64,000 nt of DNA from CAG-791 sp963655255 (GCA_963655255.1 CAVKEB010000002.1:62001-126000), one strand, 5' to 3'. Positions 1-9,165 are shown, numbered from the stretch's first letter. Numbers and translations are program-made. The notes: generated by a model not told the origin, from the letters alone.

Positions 1-1061
1 CAAAGTTCGAAGACCTTATCAGCGATCTGGTTGAGAAGACCGCAATCCCGGTTCAGAACGCAATGAAGGATGCAGGCCTGACCAATGCGGATCTCGGAAA
101 GGTTCTTCTGGTCGGCGGTTCTACCAGAATCCCGTGCGTACAGGACAAGGTTCGTCAGCTGACCGGCCATGAGCCGTCCAAGAGCCTGAACCCGGATGAG
201 TGCGTAGCAATCGGTGCAGCAATTCAGGGAGGCAAGCTTGCAGGCGATGCAGGTGCCGGGGATGTCCTCCTTCTGGATGTCACTCCTCTGACCCTGTCGA
301 TTGAGACGATGGGAGGTATCGCAACTCCTCTGATCGAGAGAAATACGACCATCCCGACCAAGAAGAGCCAGATCTTCTCGACGGCAGCCGACAATCAGAC
401 CGCAGTGGATATCAACGTCCTGCAGGGTGAGCGCAAGTTCGCGAGAGACAACAAGTCCCTCGGCCAGTTCCGTCTGGATGGAATTCCGCCGGCAATGAGA
501 GGCGTTCCGCAGATCGAGGTTACCTTCGATATTGATGCGAACGGCATTGTCACGGTTTCCGCAAAGGATCTTGGAACCGGCAAGGAGCAGCACATCACAA
601 TCACCGGAGGCTCCAGCATGTCCGATGACGAGATCGAGAAGGCAATCAAGGATGCCAAGGAGTATGAGGCACAGGATAAGAAGAGAAAGGAAGCCATCGA
701 CGCAAGAAACGATGCAGACTCCGCTGTCTTCCAGATTGAGAAGGCACTGAAGGAAGCAGGCGACAAGGTCGAGGCAGGTAACAAGGCAACGGTTGAGTCG
801 GATCTTGCAGAGCTGAAGGCAGTTCTGGACCGCACGAAGGATCAGCCGGATATCAGTGATGCGGATGTCGATGCTCTGAAGTCCGGCAAGGAGAAGCTGA
901 TGAATGATTCTCAGCAGCTTTTCAACGCGATGTATCAGAACATGCAGCAGAATCAGCAGGCCGGTGGCCAGCAGGCGGGACCGAACCCGGATATGGGCGG
1001 CCAGCAGCAGAATGGCGGCAATGCCGATGACGTGGTAGATGGAGACTACAGGGAAGTCTGA
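1..1061 (+). CDS. dnaK: Chaperone DnaK (Hsp70), 5' end outside window
   Basis: The reading frame is already open at the left edge (codons run from base 3), so only the last 352 or so residues are present. Visible are the late ATPase-domain motif LVGGSTRIP, the hinge and start of the substrate-binding domain (DVTPLTLSIETMGG, then GERKFARDNKSLGQF), the helical lid, and a Gln/Gly-rich disordered tail ending in DDVVDGDYREV. DnaK is the cytosolic ATP-driven Hsp70 that binds exposed hydrophobic segments and works with DnaJ and GrpE. The next gene is dnaJ, 203 bases downstream, the usual Firmicute order. The in-frame ATG at 63 is internal and is not the start. Identity is secure; only the N-terminal part is missing. 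Confidence 0.98.
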   Translation, partial: KFEDLISDLVEKTAIPVQNAMKDAGLTNADLGKVLLVGGSTRIPCVQDKVRQLTGHEPSKSLNPDECVAIGAAIQGGKLAGDAGAGDVLLLDVTPLTLSIETMGGIATPLIERNTTIPTKKSQIFSTAADNQTAVDINVLQGERKFARDNKSLGQFRLDGIPPAMRGVPQIEVTFDIDANGIVTVSAKDLGTGKEQHITITGGSSMSDDEIEKAIKDAKEYEAQDKKRKEAIDARNDADSAVFQIEKALKEAGDKVEAGNKATVESDLAELKAVLDRTKDQPDISDADVDALKSGKEKLMNDSQQLFNAMYQNMQQNQQAGGQQAGPNPDMGGQQQNGGNADDVVDGDYREV

Positions 1062-1264
1062 TCCGCGAATGAGGCGGGAGCGCTGCCGGAAGGCAGACAG
1101 TGGCGGCCTCAGAAAACCGGAGACAATGAAATAAAATGGTATAGCCCGGGGCGGGAGATCCGTTCCGGGCCATATCATTGACTGAGAAAAGACAGGAAAA
1201 TCCGTATGTTACGAGTGCGGAGGAAGCCGCAGAAGCGGTCTGATGATAAGGATTTGAACGACGT

Positions 1265-2434
1265 ATGGCAGAGCAGAAACGCGATTATTATGAAGTGCTG
1301 GGTGTACAGAAGAATGCCTCTGAGGAAGAGATCAAGAAGGCATATCGGCAGCTGGCGAAGAAGTATCATCCCGATGTGAATCCCAGCGAAGAGGCTGCGG
1401 CGATTTTCAAGGAGGCATCGGAGGCGTATGCGGTCCTGAGTGATCCGAAGAAGCGGCAGCAGTATGACCAGTTCGGACACGCTGCATTTGACGGAACCGG
1501 AGGATACGGCGGCGGAGGATTTGATTTTAACGGAGCGGACTTCGGAGATATGTTCGGTGACATCTTCGGGGATTTGTTCGGCGGCGGAAGAGCCAGATCC
1601 AACCCGAACGGCCCGATGAAGGGTGCCAGCATCCGCACGAGTGTCCGGATCAGCTTCATGGAATCTGTTTTCGGAACGACGAAGACGCTGAATCTGAATC
1701 TGAAGGATCCGTGCCCGACCTGCAACGGAACAGGTGCGAAGCCGGGAACCAGCCCCAAGATGTGCCCGAAGTGCGGCGGCAAAGGACAGGTGGTCTATAC
1801 GCAGCAGTCCTTCTTCGGAACGGTCCGCAATGTGCAGACCTGCCCGAACTGCGGCGGCAGCGGCAAGATCATCGAGGAGAAGTGCACCACCTGCGGTGGC
1901 AGCGGATATACCAGCAGCCGCAAGCAGATTGAGGTGACGATTCCCGCCGGAATCCGGAGCGGAATGAGCGTCCGGATTTCCGAGAAGGGAGAACCCGGAA
2001 TCAATGGAGGTCCGCGCGGCGATCTGATGGTGGAGGTCCTCGTGGAGGAGGATCCGAACTACTACCGTCAGGACAATGACCTGTACAGCAACGTGACGAT
2101 CTCCTACGCGATCGCAGCTCTTGGCGGAAGCATTGTCATTGATACCGTAGACGGCAAGGTCGTCTATGATGTCAAAGAGGGCACCCAGACGGGAACCCGC
2201 GTACGCCTGAAGGGCAAGGGAGTTCCGAGTCTGCAGAATAAGAATGTCCGCGGCGACCAGTACATCACATTGACGGTGGAGACGCCGACGAAGCTCTCCC
2301 GTGAGGCACGTGAGCTTCTGGAGAAATTCGACGAGGCAACCGGCGACAGCCTCCATGCGGCAGAGCGTGTTCAGGAATCTGGAGAGGCTCCGAAGGAAAC
2401 CGTGAAGGGCAAGCGCAAGAAATTCTGGAAATAA
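1265..2434 (+). CDS. dnaJ: Type I Hsp40 co-chaperone DnaJ
   Basis: The protein has 389 residues, the normal size for a type I DnaJ. It starts with a J domain (residues about 5-70, HPD triad at 35-37, which triggers DnaK ATP hydrolysis). A Gly/Phe-rich linker follows (GGYGGGGFDFNGADFGDMFG and similar), then four CxxCxGxG zinc repeats (CPTCNGTG, CPKCGGKG, CPNCGGSG, CTTCGGSG) and the two C-terminal substrate-binding barrels. It acts in the cytosol, handing unfolded clients to DnaK encoded just upstream. No CIRCE-like repeat was seen in the 203-base gap, so it is probably transcribed with dnaK. A long stem-loop lies just after the stop. Confidence 0.98.
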   Translation: MAEQKRDYYEVLGVQKNASEEEIKKAYRQLAKKYHPDVNPSEEAAAIFKEASEAYAVLSDPKKRQQYDQFGHAAFDGTGGYGGGGFDFNGADFGDMFGDIFGDLFGGGRARSNPNGPMKGASIRTSVRISFMESVFGTTKTLNLNLKDPCPTCNGTGAKPGTSPKMCPKCGGKGQVVYTQQSFFGTVRNVQTCPNCGGSGKIIEEKCTTCGGSGYTSSRKQIEVTIPAGIRSGMSVRISEKGEPGINGGPRGDLMVEVLVEEDPNYYRQDNDLYSNVTISYAIAALGGSIVIDTVDGKVVYDVKEGTQTGTRVRLKGKGVPSLQNKNVRGDQYITLTVETPTKLSREARELLEKFDEATGDSLHAAERVQESGEAPKETVKGKRKKFWK

Positions 2435-2456
2435 AAGAAAGATAACTATTCAGGGT

Positions 2457-2516
2457 CCGCATTCCGGAACCGGCAGTCTGGCTGATTTGATCAGGACTGC
2501 TGATTCCGGAATGCGG
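2457..2516 (+). terminator. Long hairpin after dnaJ, probable terminator
   Basis: Outer arms CCGCATTCCGGAA and TTCCGGAATGCGG are exact complements, and inner arms GGCAGTC and GACTGCT extend the stem. The sequence after it is only moderately T-rich (cattgttgtgtt), so termination may be partial. Confidence 0.55.
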
Positions 2517-2669
2517 CATTGTTGTGTTATCATACATCTGAATGCGGTCGTGATGAGAATTGGCGGGACCAGGGAGCTGATTTCGAAATCTGCCGCAGAA
2601 TATTGTTCTGACAGCAGACAGCAGAGGAGCCGCGCAGGCGGTTTCTTCTATTTATGAGAGGTATACTTT

Positions 2670-3665
2670 ATGAAATGGATGCGGTTCCGGGTTCGGACAA
2701 CAGCGGAGGCAGAGGACATTCTGATCAGCGCCATGCAGGACATCGGTCTGTGCGGCGCGCAGATTGAGGATCATGTTCCGCTGACTGCGGCGGAGAAGGA
2801 GCAGATGTTCGTGGACATCATGCCGGAGGAACCGGCCGGTGATGACAGCGCGGTTCTGAGCTTCTATGTGGAAGAGACGGAGGACGGACGGCTCCTTCTG
2901 CAGGATCAGGAGGAGAAGCCGGAAGAGATTCGCCGGAAGATGGAAGAGCAGATCCGCGATCTTCGTCAGTATTCGGACACCATTGGAGACGGCACGGTTA
3001 CGATTGAAGAGACGGAGGACATTGACTGGGTGAACAACTGGAAGCAGTTCTTTCACCAGTTCTGGATTGACGATATTCTGGTGATCCCCTCCTGGGAAAA
3101 GCCGCAGGTGACAGACAGGGAGCCTGCGCTGACGTTTCATATTGACCCGGGAACAGCCTTCGGGACAGGAGCGCATGAGACAACCCAGCTGTGCATTCGT
3201 GAAATCCGCAAATATCTGACAAAGGACACGGAGATTCTGGATGTCGGAACCGGAAGCGGAATTTTATCGATTCTCTCACTGATGCTCGGCGCGAAGTCTG
3301 CGGTTGGAACGGATCTGGATCCCTGCGCGGCGCCCGCCATTGCGGAGAATCTGGAAGCCAATGGCGTGGAGGCGGACCGTTTCGAGGTCATTCTCGGAAA
3401 TCTCATTGATGATCCGAAGGTTCAGGAGGAAGTCGGACAGAACCGCTATGACATCGTTGTCGCCAATATCCTTCCCGATGTGCTGATTCCTCTGACACCC
3501 GCCGCGGTGCGTGCGGTGAAGCCGGGCGGAGTCTTTATCACGAGTGGAATTCTGGAGGGAAAAGAGGAATCCGTGGCACAGGCGATGAAGGCAGCCGGGC
3601 TGCAGATTGAGGAAATCACTGCGCAGGGCGAGTGGCGCTGCGTGACCGGACGGAAGAACGGCTGA
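2670..3665 (+). CDS. prmA: Ribosomal protein L11 methyltransferase PrmA
   Basis: PrmA trimethylates lysines and the N-terminus of ribosomal protein L11 using S-adenosylmethionine. The 331-residue protein has a divergent N-terminal L11-recognition half, then the motif FHIDPGTAFGTGAHETT, the SAM-binding loop LDVGTGSGILS near residue 190, an acidic TDLDPCA strand end and the catalytic-loop equivalent VANILPDVL. These are classic PrmA signatures. The start is set by GAGAGGTATACTTT before the ATG, a ribosome site that resembles the 3' end of the start-associated repeats but with 8 instead of 7 nt of spacing. rsmE follows within 45 bases of the stop, the usual prmA-rsmE pairing. Confidence 0.95.
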   Translation: MKWMRFRVRTTAEAEDILISAMQDIGLCGAQIEDHVPLTAAEKEQMFVDIMPEEPAGDDSAVLSFYVEETEDGRLLLQDQEEKPEEIRRKMEEQIRDLRQYSDTIGDGTVTIEETEDIDWVNNWKQFFHQFWIDDILVIPSWEKPQVTDREPALTFHIDPGTAFGTGAHETTQLCIREIRKYLTKDTEILDVGTGSGILSILSLMLGAKSAVGTDLDPCAAPAIAENLEANGVEADRFEVILGNLIDDPKVQEEVGQNRYDIVVANILPDVLIPLTPAAVRAVKPGGVFITSGILEGKEESVAQAMKAAGLQIEEITAQGEWRCVTGRKNG

Positions 3666-3709
3666 CGCCGTTGCTGCGTTCGCGGGACGCCGCGGAAGGA
3701 AGGAAAATT

Positions 3710-4456
3710 ATGCTGCATCTGTTTGCAGATCCGTCCGATGTACAGGGGGATCTTCTGACCATCACCGGACCGGAGGTCAATCACATCCGCAATGTCATGC
3801 GGTTAAAGCCGGGCGAGGAAATCAGCGTCAGCATCGGCGGAGACGGAAGAGAATACCGGTACGGAATCGAAGAATACGAAGAGGATGCTGTGGTGTGCAG
3901 ACTCCGCTTTGTCAAGGAACACGAAGTGGAGCTGCCGGTGAGGGTGCTCCTGTTTCAGGGACTTCCCAAATCCGATAAAATGGATCTGATTGTGCAGAAG
4001 GCCGTGGAGCTCGGAGCGTCGGAGATTATTCCGGTCAGCATGGAGCGCTGTGTTGTGAAGCTGGATGCCGGAAAGGCGGCAAAGAAAACCGCAAGATGGC
4101 AGACCATTGCGGAGTCGGCGGCCTCGCAGTCAAGACGGGGAATCATTCCGAAGGTACTGCCGCCGATGAGCATGAAGGAAGCGGTGGAGTATGCGGAACG
4201 CGAGACGGACTTCCGTGTGATTCCCTATGAACTTCAGGAGGATGACGGCTCCACGAAGGAATATCTGGAGAGCATGAAGGCCGGACGGTCGGTCAGCATC
4301 TTCATTGGTCCGGAGGGCGGCTTTACCCCGGAAGAGGTGGATCTCGCCAGGAAAGCGGGGATCCGGCCGGTTTCCCTCGGAAGGCGGATCCTTCGCACGG
4401 AGACTGCGGGACTTGCTGTTTTATCCTGGCTGATCTATATTCTTGAAATCCACTGA
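3710..4456 (+). CDS. rsmE: 16S rRNA m3U1498 methyltransferase RsmE
   Basis: RsmE is a SPOUT-fold methyltransferase that modifies U1498 of 16S rRNA with SAM. The chosen ATG gives MLHLFADPSD, a typical RsmE N-terminus, behind a GGAAGGAAGG ribosome site. A longer in-frame reading from 3632 would overlap prmA and has no family resemblance, so it was rejected. The 248-residue product shows the PUA-like N-terminal barrel (ITGPEVNHIRNVMRL), the GLPKSDKMDLIVQKAVELG segment, and the knot motif GPEGGFTPEEV near residue 198 followed by LGRRILRTETAG. The family is normally about 240-250 residues. Confidence 0.95.
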   Translation: MLHLFADPSDVQGDLLTITGPEVNHIRNVMRLKPGEEISVSIGGDGREYRYGIEEYEEDAVVCRLRFVKEHEVELPVRVLLFQGLPKSDKMDLIVQKAVELGASEIIPVSMERCVVKLDAGKAAKKTARWQTIAESAASQSRRGIIPKVLPPMSMKEAVEYAERETDFRVIPYELQEDDGSTKEYLESMKAGRSVSIFIGPEGGFTPEEVDLARKAGIRPVSLGRRILRTETAGLAVLSWLIYILEIH

Positions 4457-4480
4457 GGAGATCACGGGAGGTTGGATATT

Positions 4481-4510
4481 TGCGGATTTTGCCTCAGCGA
4501 GGTGTGAAAA
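4481..4510 (+). repeat. Start-associated repeat, copy A (3' module only)
   Basis: Contains gcggattttgcctcagcgag followed by gtgtgaaaa, matching the 3' end of the full-length copies at 9166, 13207 and 28180. It sits between rsmE and the cysteine desulfurase. The next ATG in use is 49 bases further on, so this copy does not directly supply a start codon. Confidence 0.75.
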
Positions 4511-4558
4511 CGTCCGGAACGATAACAGAACGGCAGATCGAAAGAAAAGAAGGCAGAA

Positions 4559-5725
4559 ATGGAAAAGAAACGGGAAATTTATCTGGATAATTCGGCAACG
4601 ACCAGGGTGTTTCCGGAAGTGGTTCAGCTGATGGACACCATCTATCTGGAAGAGTACGGAAACCCTTCGAGCATGCATCACAAGGGCGTTGAGGCGGAGA
4701 ACCGCATCCGCACGGCGAAGAAGATATTCGCGGACATCCTGAAATGTTCGCCGCAGAACATTTATTTCACTTCCTGCGGAACGGAGTCGGACAATATCTC
4801 CCTGATCGGTGCGGCAAGGGCCAATCAGAGAAACGGCAGACACCTGATCACGACGGCCATTGAGCATCCCGCGATTCTGGAGACAATGAAATATCTGGAA
4901 TCCGAGGGCTTTGAGGTGACGATTCTTCCGGTGGATCACAACGGACAGGTAAGTCCGGAAGCCGTGGAGGAAGCAGTGCGCGAGGACACGATTCTTGTTT
5001 CAGTGATGCACACGAACAATGAGATCGGCGCACTGGAACCGGTTGAGGAGATTGGCCGCAGAATCAAGGAGAAGAATCCGAATACACTGTTCCATGTGGA
5101 CGCCGTGCAGGGCTTCGGCAAGGCAGTGATCCATCCGAAAAAAATGCACATTGATCTTCTGTCTGCCAGCGGACATAAGATTCATGCGCCGAAGGGAATC
5201 GGCCTTCTGTATATCGGAGATCATGTGAAGATCACCAACATCATGTATGGCGGCGGCCAGCAGAAGGGCATGCGCAGCGGCACGGAGAATGTCGCGGGAA
5301 TTGCGGGAATGGCTCTTGCGGCGCAGATGCTGTATCAGCATTTCGATGAAGAGATGGACCGGCTGTATGCGATGAAGGAGCAGTTCATTCATGATGTGAC
5401 GGCGATTGACGGCGTCCATGTGAACGGCCTGACCGGGCGGGACAGTGCGCCGCATGTCATTAGCCTTTCTGTGGAGGGCGTGCGCGCGGAGGTTCTGCTG
5501 CATGCACTGGAGGAAAAGGGAATCTATGTGTCGGCGGGAAGCGCCTGTGCGTCCAACCACCCGCATATTTCGGATACGCTCCTGGCAATCGGGACACCGG
5601 AGGAGTATCTGGACTCAACCCTGCGCTTCAGTCTGTCGGTGATGAATACGCCGGAGGATCTGAAGGACGCGGCGGCGGCGCTGGCAGAGCTGCTGCCGTT
5701 CCTGAGAAAATACACCAGAGGTTGA
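4559..5725 (+). CDS. Cysteine desulfurase (NifS/IscS-like, ThiI partner)
   Basis: This is a class V PLP aminotransferase-fold enzyme that takes sulfur from L-cysteine as an enzyme-bound persulfide. At 388 residues it has the typical length. Visible are the N-terminal YLDNSATT, the PLP-contact region TSCGTESDN, the cofactor aspartate in HVDAVQGFGK, the Schiff-base lysine in SASGHKIHAPKG (near residue 206) and the sulfur-carrying cysteine in SAGSACAS (near residue 329). thiI follows after 86 bases. In Firmicutes this pairing (NifZ-ThiI in Bacillus) dedicates the desulfurase to 4-thiouridine and thiamine synthesis, so that role is inferred here rather than Fe-S assembly. No iscU or sufU is adjacent. 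Confidence 0.93.
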   Translation: MEKKREIYLDNSATTRVFPEVVQLMDTIYLEEYGNPSSMHHKGVEAENRIRTAKKIFADILKCSPQNIYFTSCGTESDNISLIGAARANQRNGRHLITTAIEHPAILETMKYLESEGFEVTILPVDHNGQVSPEAVEEAVREDTILVSVMHTNNEIGALEPVEEIGRRIKEKNPNTLFHVDAVQGFGKAVIHPKKMHIDLLSASGHKIHAPKGIGLLYIGDHVKITNIMYGGGQQKGMRSGTENVAGIAGMALAAQMLYQHFDEEMDRLYAMKEQFIHDVTAIDGVHVNGLTGRDSAPHVISLSVEGVRAEVLLHALEEKGIYVSAGSACASNHPHISDTLLAIGTPEEYLDSTLRFSLSVMNTPEDLKDAAAALAELLPFLRKYTRG

Positions 5726-5726
5726 A

Positions 5727-5811
5727 ACACTCGAAGCCGGCAGATGTCGGCTTCGGGCATTTGATCGCGCCGCGGGCTGCGGCACGGATTTTGTCTCAGT
5801 GAGGTATAACC
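5727..5811 (+). repeat. Start-associated repeat, copy B (diverged), supplies thiI ribosome site
   Basis: The 5' part has a CGAAGCCG...CGGCTTCG hairpin preceded by cact, like the first hairpin of the cassettes at 16755 and 24336. The 3' part, cacggattttgtctcagtga then ggtataacc, matches the conserved tail. GAGG lies exactly 7 nt before the thiI ATG, the same spacing as in the other gene-proximal copies. There are several substitutions compared with copies C, D and G, so it is probably an old copy. Confidence 0.65.
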
Positions 5812-7047
5812 ATGAAATATCACGCATTTTTAATCAAATACGCGGAGATTGGCATCAAGGGCAAGAACCGCGGCCTGTTCGAGGAACAGCTGATCAACCA
5901 GATCCGGATTGCATTGAAGCGGTGTGAGGGACATTTTACGATTGACCGGACAAGCGGACGGATTTTTGTCAACTGCCTGAGCGAGTATGATTATGACGAG
6001 GTGGTGGAGAATCTGAGCCATGTGTTCGGCATTGTCGGAATCTGCCCGACGGTTATCATGCCGGTGGTTCCGGTGGAAGAACTCCGGAAGGCGGCAGGAG
6101 ACTTCTTCGGTGTGGAGTATGAGAACCGTGCGGTGTCGTTCAAGGTCCATACGAGACGTCTTGCGAAGAGCTATCCGATGGAGTCCATGGAATTGAACGC
6201 GGAGATCGGCGAAGAGATTCTGACACGCTATCCGGAGTCGCATGTGGATGTGCATACGCCGGAGGTCCTTCTCAATGTGGAAATCCGCGAGCGGATTTAT
6301 CTGTACTCCCATATCCTGCCGGGACCGGGAGGCCTGCCGATCGGCTGCAGCGGAAAGGGAATGCTCCTTCTGTCTGGCGGAATTGATTCCCCCGTGGCGG
6401 GATGGATGTGTGCGAAGCGCGGCCTGAAGCTGGACGCGACGTATTTCAACGCGCCGCCCTATACCAGCGAGCGCGCTCTGCAGAAGGTCATCGACCTGGC
6501 GTCCATCGTGGCCAGATACACCGGCCCCATTTATCTGCACAACATCAACTTTACGGAGATTCAGCTGTACATCTATGAGAAGTGCCCGCACGATGAGCTG
6601 ACGATCATCATGCGCCGCTACATGATGCGGATTGCGGAGCTGATTGCAAAGAGGACCGAGTGCGAGGCGCTGATTACCGGCGAGAGCATCGGTCAGGTTG
6701 CGTCGCAGACGACCAGGAGTCTTGGCGTAACCAACGCGGTCTGCACGCTTCCGGTTTTCCGTCCGCTGATTGCGTTTGACAAGGAAGACATCATCACTAT
6801 TTCGAAAAAGATCGACACGTATGATACCTCTATCCAGCCGTACGAGGACTGCTGCACCATTTTCGTGGCAAAGCACCCGGTGACGAAGCCGCTTCTGGGC
6901 GTGATTGAGCAGCATGAGCACAATCTGGATGAGAAAATAGACGAAATGATTCAGAGAGCGCTGGACACGGATGAGATTCTGATCGTCGGCCAGGACGGTG
7001 TCCGCAGACTGAAGGAACGGGAAGATTCGCTGCAGGAAGGCATGTAG
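5812..7047 (+). CDS. thiI: tRNA 4-thiouridine synthase ThiI
   Basis: ThiI adenylates U8 of tRNA and transfers sulfur to it; in many species it also feeds thiazole synthesis. The 411-residue protein has an N-terminal ferredoxin-like region (LIKYAEIGIKGKNRG), a THUMP domain (residues about 60-165) and a PP-loop ATPase domain with LLSGGIDSPVAGW near residue 187. It stops without the C-terminal rhodanese domain of the E. coli enzyme, as is normal in Gram-positives, which use the partner desulfurase encoded just upstream. The start codon is placed by a repeat-derived GAGG with 7-nt spacing. A minus-strand terminator closes the gap to the convergent HPr-like gene. Confidence 0.95.
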   Translation: MKYHAFLIKYAEIGIKGKNRGLFEEQLINQIRIALKRCEGHFTIDRTSGRIFVNCLSEYDYDEVVENLSHVFGIVGICPTVIMPVVPVEELRKAAGDFFGVEYENRAVSFKVHTRRLAKSYPMESMELNAEIGEEILTRYPESHVDVHTPEVLLNVEIRERIYLYSHILPGPGGLPIGCSGKGMLLLSGGIDSPVAGWMCAKRGLKLDATYFNAPPYTSERALQKVIDLASIVARYTGPIYLHNINFTEIQLYIYEKCPHDELTIIMRRYMMRIAELIAKRTECEALITGESIGQVASQTTRSLGVTNAVCTLPVFRPLIAFDKEDIITISKKIDTYDTSIQPYEDCCTIFVAKHPVTKPLLGVIEQHEHNLDEKIDEMIQRALDTDEILIVGQDGVRRLKEREDSLQEGM

Positions 7048-7068
7048 GAAAAATCCCTGCGGCCATGC

Positions 7069-7101
7069 AAAAACGGCCGGTCACCCGAAGCGACCGGCCG
7101 T
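7069..7101 (-). terminator. Rho-independent terminator of the HPr-like gene
   Basis: Perfect 10-bp stem ACGGCCGGTC/GACCGGCCGT with a 9-nt loop. On the minus strand the stem is followed by a T run (GCCGTTTTTGC), so it terminates the minus-strand HPr-like gene. It may also help stop thiI transcripts. Confidence 0.85.
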
Positions 7102-7172
7102 CTGGCCTGACAAGAGAAAATATCAAAATACAGTGGATCCGGTGCTGCATCCGCAGCCGGGTATCCGCCCTT

Positions 7173-7406
7173 TTACTGGATCAGATACGGCTTCAGAACC
7201 GTCATAATCTGGTCAATATTGTCCTCTGCGTGGATGTTCAGATCAATCGGCTTGGAAAGATCCAGAGAGAAGATACCCATGATGGACTTGGCGTCGATGA
7301 CGTATCTTCCGGATACCAGATCGAAATCGTAATCGAACTTGGTAATGTCGTTTACAAAGGACTTCACCTTGTCAATGGAGTTCAGAGAAATCTTAACTGT
7401 TTTCAA
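7173..7406 (-). CDS. HPr-like protein lacking the phospho-histidine
   Basis: The 77-residue product aligns with the HPr fold of the PTS. The region around Ser-46 is clear (VIDAKSIMGIFSLDLSKPIDL, compare NLKSIMGVMSLGI in true HPr). The N-terminal segment that should carry the active His-15 in a GxHARPA context instead reads LNSIDKVKSFVNDITKF, with no histidine. It therefore cannot relay phosphate from EI to EII, but could still be phosphorylated by HPr kinase or bind CcpA as Crh does; that is inference. The start is TTG behind a strong AAGGGGGT. The gene stands alone and convergent to thiI, with its own terminator. No ptsI is nearby. Confidence 0.8.
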   Translation of the reverse strand: MKTVKISLNSIDKVKSFVNDITKFDYDFDLVSGRYVIDAKSIMGIFSLDLSKPIDLNIHAEDNIDQIMTVLKPYLIQ

Positions 7407-7522
7407 AAAATGACCCCCTTTATTCTCTTTGGAGTGATGTAAAAACGGACAGAAAAATTGTCCTATACATCGTTAATAGTAATGACCAAGCGTATAAAAG
7501 TCAATGAAAACGAGGCTATGTT

Positions 7523-8857
7523 ATGACGAAAAAAGCTGCGGTTCACAACCTTGGCTGCAAAGTAAACAGCTATGAGCTGGATGTCATGGTACAGCAGCTC
7601 AGGAGTGCTGGATATGAGATCGTTCCCTTCGAAGAGCGGGCGGATCTGTATCTGGTCAACACCTGCAGTGTGACGAATATTGCTGACAGGAAGAGCAGGC
7701 AGATGCTGCACCGGGCAAAGCACACGAACCCGGATGCACTGGTGGTCGCGGTAGGCTGCTATGTGGAAACGGACCGGAAGCGTCTGGAGGAGGATCCCCT
7801 GGTGGATCTGTGCATCGGCAACAACCGGAAGGGGAGCATCGCGGAGATCCTCGGGGACTATCTGGACGGACGAATGAAGGATGGGGAGACGACGGCAAAT
7901 CTGACGGATCACCCCGCCTTCGAATCCATGCAGCTGAAGACGCCGGGGCGGACCCGGGCCGACATCAAAATTCAGGACGGCTGCAACCAGTTCTGCTCCT
8001 ATTGCATCATTCCGTATGCGCGGGGCAGAATCCGTTCCCGCGACCCGGAAGAAATCATGGAAGAAGTGCGCCGACTTTCGGCGGACGGAGTGAAGGAAGT
8101 GGTCCTCACGGGAATTCACATTTCCTCTTACGGCCGTGAGAAGGGGCTGGAGCCGGAAACGGAGCTGTTGAAGCTTCTGACAAGAATTCAGATGGTGGCG
8201 GGAATTGAGCGCATCCGTCTCGGATCTCTGGAACCCCGGATCATTATAGAACCGTTTGCACGGGGCATCAGCCGCCTGTCCAAGGTATGTCCGCATTTCC
8301 ATCTCTCTCTTCAGAGCGGCTGTGATGAGACGCTTCGCCGGATGAACCGCCACTATACGGCGGAGGAGTACCGGGAAGGCGTGGAGATGCTGCGCAGATT
8401 CTACGACCGGCCCGCCATTACGACGGATATCATTGTCGGATTCCAGGGAGAGACGGAGGAAGAATTCGAGAAGAGCAGGGCCTTTGCGGAACAGATCCGG
8501 TTCTATGAGATTCATGTGTTCAAGTATTCCGTGCGGAAGGGAACAGTGGCGGAGAAACTGCCGAATCCCTGCACGGATGCCCAGAAGGCGGAGCGCAGTG
8601 ATGTGCTCCTGGAGCTGACGCACCGGCAGGCCAGACAGTATCGGGAGAGCTTCCTTGGAGAAGAGGAGGAGATTCTTCTGGAGGAGCCGGTGACGGTCGG
8701 GGGAATCCCTTATTTTACCGGTCATACCATGCGGTATGTGGAAGGACTGGTTCCGGCGGAGGGCCACACTGCGGGAGAACTGGTGCGTGGAACCGTCCGG
8801 GCAATTTCGGAGGACGGCATGCGGCTCATTCTGGGAGCCGGAGAGGAAAACGCGTGA
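7523..8857 (+). CDS. mtaB: tRNA t6A37 methylthiotransferase MtaB
   Basis: MtaB is a radical-SAM enzyme that converts t6A37 to ms2t6A in ANN-decoding tRNAs. The 444-residue protein has the N-terminal UPF0004 domain with three cluster cysteines (NLGCKVNSYE, NTCSVTN, AVGCYVE), the radical-SAM CxxxCxxC motif in CNQFCSYCIIPYARG near residue 153, and a C-terminal TRAM domain. The NLGCKVNSYE start and NTCSVTN favour MtaB over MiaB and RimO. It is a single gene between the minus-strand HPr-like gene and the ireB promoter region. Confidence 0.94.
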   Translation: MTKKAAVHNLGCKVNSYELDVMVQQLRSAGYEIVPFEERADLYLVNTCSVTNIADRKSRQMLHRAKHTNPDALVVAVGCYVETDRKRLEEDPLVDLCIGNNRKGSIAEILGDYLDGRMKDGETTANLTDHPAFESMQLKTPGRTRADIKIQDGCNQFCSYCIIPYARGRIRSRDPEEIMEEVRRLSADGVKEVVLTGIHISSYGREKGLEPETELLKLLTRIQMVAGIERIRLGSLEPRIIIEPFARGISRLSKVCPHFHLSLQSGCDETLRRMNRHYTAEEYREGVEMLRRFYDRPAITTDIIVGFQGETEEEFEKSRAFAEQIRFYEIHVFKYSVRKGTVAEKLPNPCTDAQKAERSDVLLELTHRQARQYRESFLGEEEEILLEEPVTVGGIPYFTGHTMRYVEGLVPAEGHTAGELVRGTVRAISEDGMRLILGAGEENA

Positions 8858-8947
8858 TTTTATTCCTCAGCAGTGGCAGAACGGGAGTTTATGCCTGGCG
8901 TGAATTCGAGAAGTTCACAGAATATCTGGCTCCGTGAAACAGAGAAA

Positions 8948-8976
8948 TTGCCGGAGACGGTAAAATGGGGTATGAT
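8948..8976 (+). promoter_or_regulatory. Sigma-A type promoter for the ireB operon
   Basis: TTGCCG and TATGAT are separated by exactly 17 bases. They lie 300 bases upstream of ireB in the 421-base gap after mtaB. The transcript would carry a long leader including repeat copy C. Nothing else recognisable was seen in the gap between 8858 and 9165. Confidence 0.55.
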
Positions 8977-9165
8977 GATATATCAGGTTTTATCGTAACC
9001 GTTTTCATGTGAGCAGCCGCGGGAGTATCTGCGGAGAACATACAATAAGGAGTCATTGCCGGGCAGCTGCAGGGAACTGTGCCGCTCCGGATACGGAGGA
9101 GACCGTCGGCGTGGGCTTTGACGGGACGTGGTTTCCGGACAGGCCGGGCAATACAGGAAAGAAAA

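Noticed and set aside
1062..1264. CIRCE operator or heat-shock promoter before dnaJ
   Set aside because: No TTAGCACTC-type inverted repeat could be found in the 203-base gap; only a weak GCCCGG/CCGGGC pairing is present.
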